From NCBI GenBank assembly GCA_905203045.1, contig CAJKUH010000034.1, positions 1-7,502 on the forward strand: a stretch of 7,502 nt of DNA. Reading direction: 5' to 3'. Of the stretch, positions 5,397 through 7,502 are shown one piece after another (the stretch's first letter is position 1; each line of letters begins with the position of its first letter). The position numbers and the translations under genes were made by a program. Source of the stretch: an uncultured Eggerthella sp. Its GTDB lineage: Bacteria > Actinomycetota > Coriobacteriia > Coriobacteriales > Eggerthellaceae. The notes under the pieces are model-generated. The model did not search any database and was not told the DNA's origin. It worked only from the letters and a program-made list of their open reading frames with translations.

Positions 5397-5437
5397 GAGA
5401 AAAGAAACGACCCCTTCCGTCCTAAGACGCAGGGGCC
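5397..5437 (-). terminator. Attenuator hairpin within the L10 leader
   Basis: On the minus strand GGCCCCT (5431-5437) pairs with AGGGGTC (5409-5415), with one G-T wobble. An inner CGTC / GACG helix closes a TTAG loop, and the pyrimidine-rich GTTTCTTTTCTC follows (plus strand 5397-5408). This resembles an intrinsic terminator placed between the L10-binding region and the rplJ start, as expected for L10-controlled attenuation. Part of the T-rich tract can instead pair with TGAGAAAA beside the ribosome site, giving a competing structure. Confidence 0.7.
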
Positions 5438-5537
5438 GTAAAGCGCGATACTTATCGACCACCTCGGCGGGCCGCATAAAGCGATTAAACCTTTCGGTAC
5501 CTGCTGTCTTGAGCAGCGGAACTAGGTAAACAACAAT

Positions 5538-5552
5538 GCTGTTAATAACAGC
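5538..5552. promoter_or_regulatory. Perfect 15-nt palindrome at the predicted rplJ start, possible operator
   Basis: GCTGTTAATAACAGC has 7-bp arms around one central base. It begins about 7 bp downstream of the rplJ -10 box, so it covers the predicted transcription start, and it lies in the divergent lutA-rplJ gap. It could bind a dimeric regulator or form a 5'-end hairpin in the transcript. The binding protein is unknown. Confidence 0.5.
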
Positions 5553-5558
5553 CCTTAC

Positions 5559-5586
5559 ATATTACCTTGACGCCCCGTCATGTCAA
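5559..5586 (-). promoter_or_regulatory. Promoter of rplJ-rplL
   Basis: On the minus strand, a consensus TTGACA -35 (plus-strand TGTCAA 5581-5586) is 16 bp from a TAATAT -10 (plus-strand ATATTA 5559-5564). It is placed so that transcription starts near 5552 and includes the whole L10 leader. The spacer contains the inverted repeat TGACG-CCC-CGTCA (5568-5580), and TTGAC/GTCAA (5567-5571, 5582-5586) is also symmetrical, so an operator may overlap the promoter. Confidence 0.75.
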
Positions 5587-5740
5587 CACTCGATTTTGAA
5601 AAGCTCGTTATTTTCCCCTTATCGCCGTATATCGGCCTTTTGTCACCGCTCACTTCTCCTGTCTTAGCGCCTACAAACATGTTCTTGAAAAACAGCGCGC
5701 AAACCCTGAATCTGGAAACGTCTATCGAGAAAGGACCCCT
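5587..5740 (+). promoter_or_regulatory. lutA upstream region
   Basis: This is the lutA-proximal part of the divergent gap. The ribosome site AAAGGA lies 5-10 bp before the lutA ATG. No convincing -35/-10 pair is visible: TTGAAA (5596-5601) or TTGTCA (5640-5645) could be -35 boxes, but each lacks a good -10. A GCCG-TATAT-CGGC repeat (5624-5636) and an AACATGTT palindrome (5676-5683) are the only symmetrical elements. Lactate operons are often controlled by GntR-family regulators, but I cannot identify an operator for one here. Confidence 0.35.
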
Positions 5741-6487
5741 ATGAAAGTCGCGTTCTTCCCAGGGTGCATGGTTGACATGCTTTACCCAGAAGTGGGAATC
5801 GCCGCAGTCAATGTTCTGGAAAAGCTCGGCTGCGAGGTAATGCTCCCCGACAACCATGTATGTTGCGGACAGCCCTTCACCAACTCGGGCTATATCGAAG
5901 AGGCAAAGCCCATGATGAAGCAGGTTATCGATGCCTACAGCGGATACGACACCATCGTATCCCTTACTGGCTCGTGCGCCTGGGCAATCAAAGCGGAATA
6001 TCCGCAGTTCTTTGCCGACGACGCCGAATACAGCCAGAAAATCGCCGAGCTGGCTCCTCGCATCTACGAATTCACTCAATTCATTGTCGACGTTTTGGGC
6101 GTTACCAATGTCGGAGCTCATCTTGATGGCACGGTCACCTATCACAAAAGCTGCCACCTTACCCGCATGCTCGGCGTAAAGGAGCAGCCGCTTACCCTGC
6201 TCAAAAATGTCGAGGGCCTGTCCTATATCGAAATGCCCGAAGCAGACCGCTGCTGCGGATTCGGCGGCACGTTCAGCGTCAAAGAGCCGGAAGTTTCTGG
6301 CCACATGGTTCAGGAAAAGGTTGCCTTTGCCCTTGCAACGGGTGCTGATTACCTGTGCGGCGCAGATCAGGCTTGTCTCATGAACATCAAGGGCGCCCTC
6401 GACCGTCTCAACGAGCAAGGCGTTGTATCGAGCAACATGAAGGTTCTCCATATCGCTCAGATCCTCGATTCCCGATTGGAGGCATAG
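5741..6487 (+). CDS. lutA: Lactate utilization protein A, (Fe-S)-binding
   Basis: This 248-residue cytoplasmic protein belongs to the family with two cysteine-rich CCG domains. With LutB and LutC it oxidises L-lactate to pyruvate. The first CCG domain has FFPGC (5-9), CCGQP (41-45) and Cys79. The second has YHKSCHLTR (134-142), CCGFGGTFS (171-179) and Cys212 in ADQACLMNIKG. These are the signatures of LutA/GlcF/HdrB-type iron-sulfur subunits. The length is typical of LutA. The start has AAAGGA upstream and gives the usual MKVAFFPGC beginning. It is followed after 3 bp by lutB, whose ribosome site lies inside the lutA 3' end, so the pair should be coupled. It is divergent from rplJ. Confidence 0.93.
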   Translation: MKVAFFPGCMVDMLYPEVGIAAVNVLEKLGCEVMLPDNHVCCGQPFTNSGYIEEAKPMMKQVIDAYSGYDTIVSLTGSCAWAIKAEYPQFFADDAEYSQKIAELAPRIYEFTQFIVDVLGVTNVGAHLDGTVTYHKSCHLTRMLGVKEQPLTLLKNVEGLSYIEMPEADRCCGFGGTFSVKEPEVSGHMVQEKVAFALATGADYLCGADQACLMNIKGALDRLNEQGVVSSNMKVLHIAQILDSRLEA

Positions 6488-6490
6488 ACG

Positions 6491-7502
6491 ATGTCGATTA
6501 TCTACGACGATTCTCCCCTTGAGGACCGCATTCATCGTTCCCTTTCCGACACGTTCAAGCACCATGCCATCGAAACGGCGCAGGACGTTATCACGGGGAA
6601 GCGCGATGCCCTGGTTGCCGAAGTGGACAACTGGGAAGACTTCCGCACCCATGCGGCAACCATTCGCGACCACGTTCTTGAAAACCTCGACTACTACGTT
6701 CGCGAGTTTGCCACCAACGCTGAAAAAAACGGCGCCCATGTGCACTTCGCGCCCACCGATACCGATGCTCTGGATTGCATCTTCGACATCTTCGAAGTGG
6801 TTGGCGCAAAATCCTGCGTGAAATCGAAGAGTATGATGACCGAGGAAATCGGGCTGAACGCATTCCTTGAAGAACACGGCATCAAGGCGATTGAAACCGA
6901 CTGCGCCGAGCACATCATCCAAACCGCAGGCAATGCGCCCTCCCATATCGTGGTGCCCGCCCTTCATTTCGACCGCACGTCCATCCGCAACCTGTACCAT
7001 GAGCAGAAAGGCTACGAGGGGACCAACGACCCCGAGGAAATCACGCGTTTCCTGCGCAAGATCCTTCGCCCTGAGTTCATGAACGCATCGGTTGGTGTCA
7101 CGGGCTGCAACTTCGGCGTTGCCGAAACCGGTTCCTGCACCCTTGTCTCCAACGAGGGCAATGCCCGCATGGCATCGAGCATCCCCGAGACCCAAATCGT
7201 GGTCATGGGCACCGAACGCATCGTTCCCGACCTGCGTTCTCTTGATGTGATGATGAAGCTTTTGGTCCGCAGCGCAGTAGGCGCGAAGATCTCGGGCTCT
7301 TTCTCGATCAACACCGGTTGCCGCCACAACGGCGAGGCAGACGGTCCGAAGAACGTCCATATCGTTATCGTGAACAACGGTCGCACCGACATCCTGGCAA
7401 GCAAGTTCCGCCCCATGCTCCGTTGCATTCGTTGCGGTGCCTGCATGAATTCCTGCCCCGTCTACCGCCATATCACCGGACACGGCTACGGATCCATCTA
7501 TC
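6491..7502 (+). CDS. lutB: Lactate utilization protein B, LUD domain plus ferredoxin-type Fe-S domain (partial)
   Basis: An open frame of 337 codons runs off the right edge; complete LutB proteins are about 470 residues. The start has GGAGG (6478-6482) 8 bp upstream. The LUD domain occupies roughly residues 60-300 and includes KSKSMMTEEIGLN (starting at 111), VTGCNFGVAETGSCTLVSNE (starting at 203) and VMGTERIVPDL. It is followed by the first 4Fe-4S motif CIRCGACMNSCP, with Cys312, 315, 318 and 322; a second cluster and the C-terminal part should lie beyond the window. It acts with LutA as an iron-sulfur subunit of the lactate-oxidising complex. No frameshift or internal stop is seen in the visible part. 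Confidence 0.93.
   Translation, partial: MSIIYDDSPLEDRIHRSLSDTFKHHAIETAQDVITGKRDALVAEVDNWEDFRTHAATIRDHVLENLDYYVREFATNAEKNGAHVHFAPTDTDALDCIFDIFEVVGAKSCVKSKSMMTEEIGLNAFLEEHGIKAIETDCAEHIIQTAGNAPSHIVVPALHFDRTSIRNLYHEQKGYEGTNDPEEITRFLRKILRPEFMNASVGVTGCNFGVAETGSCTLVSNEGNARMASSIPETQIVVMGTERIVPDLRSLDVMMKLLVRSAVGAKISGSFSINTGCRHNGEADGPKNVHIVIVNNGRTDILASKFRPMLRCIRCGACMNSCPVYRHITGHGYGSIY

Larger units (their letters stand above)
5339..5553 (-). ncRNA. Ribosomal protein L10 leader (autoregulatory 5' UTR of rplJ)
   Basis: The transcribed leader, about 215 nt, carries the hallmark L10-leader segment on the minus strand: a CUGCU / AGCAG hairpin with AAGAC in its loop (plus strand 5501-5516), then GGUACCGAAAGGUUUAAU (5483-5500), closing with CCGCCGAGGU (5461-5470). 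In the known family, free L10 or the L10-L12 complex binds this region and represses its own operon. Downstream in the same leader are an attenuator-like hairpin (5397-5437) and an 8-bp stem next to the rplJ ribosome site (5352-5359 with 5396-5403). Identification is by recalled consensus; a covariance search was not run. Confidence 0.85.

Noticed and set aside
4484..5398. A 304-codon plus-strand open frame opposite rplL and rplJ
   Set aside because: It is antisense to two certain ribosomal protein genes, and its start region is the mirror of the rplL alanine-rich hinge.
5555..7483. A 642-codon open frame on the minus strand opposite lutA and lutB
   Set aside because: It lies antisense to two genes with clear iron-sulfur motifs, its translation resembles no family, and it would run through the rplJ promoter. 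Codon bias of lutAB explains the lack of stops.
1..7502. CRISPR arrays, insertion sequences, attachment sites, tRNA or rRNA genes
   Set aside because: I saw no regularly spaced repeats, transposase or integrase genes, terminal repeats with target duplications, or tRNA/rRNA motifs by reading both strands.

Overview
The window is ordinary, gene-dense bacterial chromosome of intermediate GC content. It has short intergenic gaps, Shine-Dalgarno-led starts and no tRNA, rRNA, insertion sequence, prophage or CRISPR array. The L7/L12 and L10 proteins, a FabK-like flavoprotein, a DUF4013 membrane protein and a LutAB lactate-oxidation pair together suggest an anaerobic or facultative member of the Actinomycetota, most likely Coriobacteriia/Eggerthellaceae. 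That placement is inferred from recalled protein resemblance and was not tested.

Layout. (1) Bases 1-203 are a non-coding or gene-end region with a long imperfect hairpin (13-82), a competing second hairpin (74-100) and a probable promoter. (2) Bases 204-2890 are a tight four-gene plus-strand operon: a FabK/nitronate-monooxygenase-like flavoprotein, a YgbA-like Cys/His-rich protein, a type II beta-carbonic anhydrase and a Rossmann/DUF2520 oxidoreductase. Gaps are 9 bp, a 4-bp ATGA overlap, and 9 bp. (3) Bases 2975-4132 on the minus strand encode a DUF4013-type membrane protein with a long Ser/Ala-rich tail, convergent with the operon. (4) Bases 4294-5586 on the minus strand are a complete rplJ-rplL transcription unit: promoter, L10 autoregulatory leader with an internal attenuator, L10, structured intergenic spacer, L7/L12 and a strong intrinsic terminator. 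(5) Bases 5741-7502 on the plus strand, divergent from rplJ, are lutA and the first 337 codons of lutB, which runs off the window.

How the genes work together. rplJ and rplL make the L10 and L7/L12 stalk of the large ribosomal subunit, and free L10 probably controls the unit through its leader. lutA and lutB encode two iron-sulfur subunits of the L-lactate-to-pyruvate oxidation complex; the third subunit, lutC, would be expected beyond the right edge. The four-gene operon has no obvious single pathway. YgbA-family genes are linked to nitrosative stress in enterobacteria and the first gene belongs to the FabK/nitronate monooxygenase superfamily, so a stress or redox role is possible but is only inference.

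No clearly new multi-gene system is visible. The observations most worth checking are the switchable hairpins at the left edge, a perfect 13-bp inverted repeat inside the ygbA-like coding sequence, the paired hairpins between rplJ and rplL, and a perfect 15-nt palindrome at the predicted rplJ transcription start.
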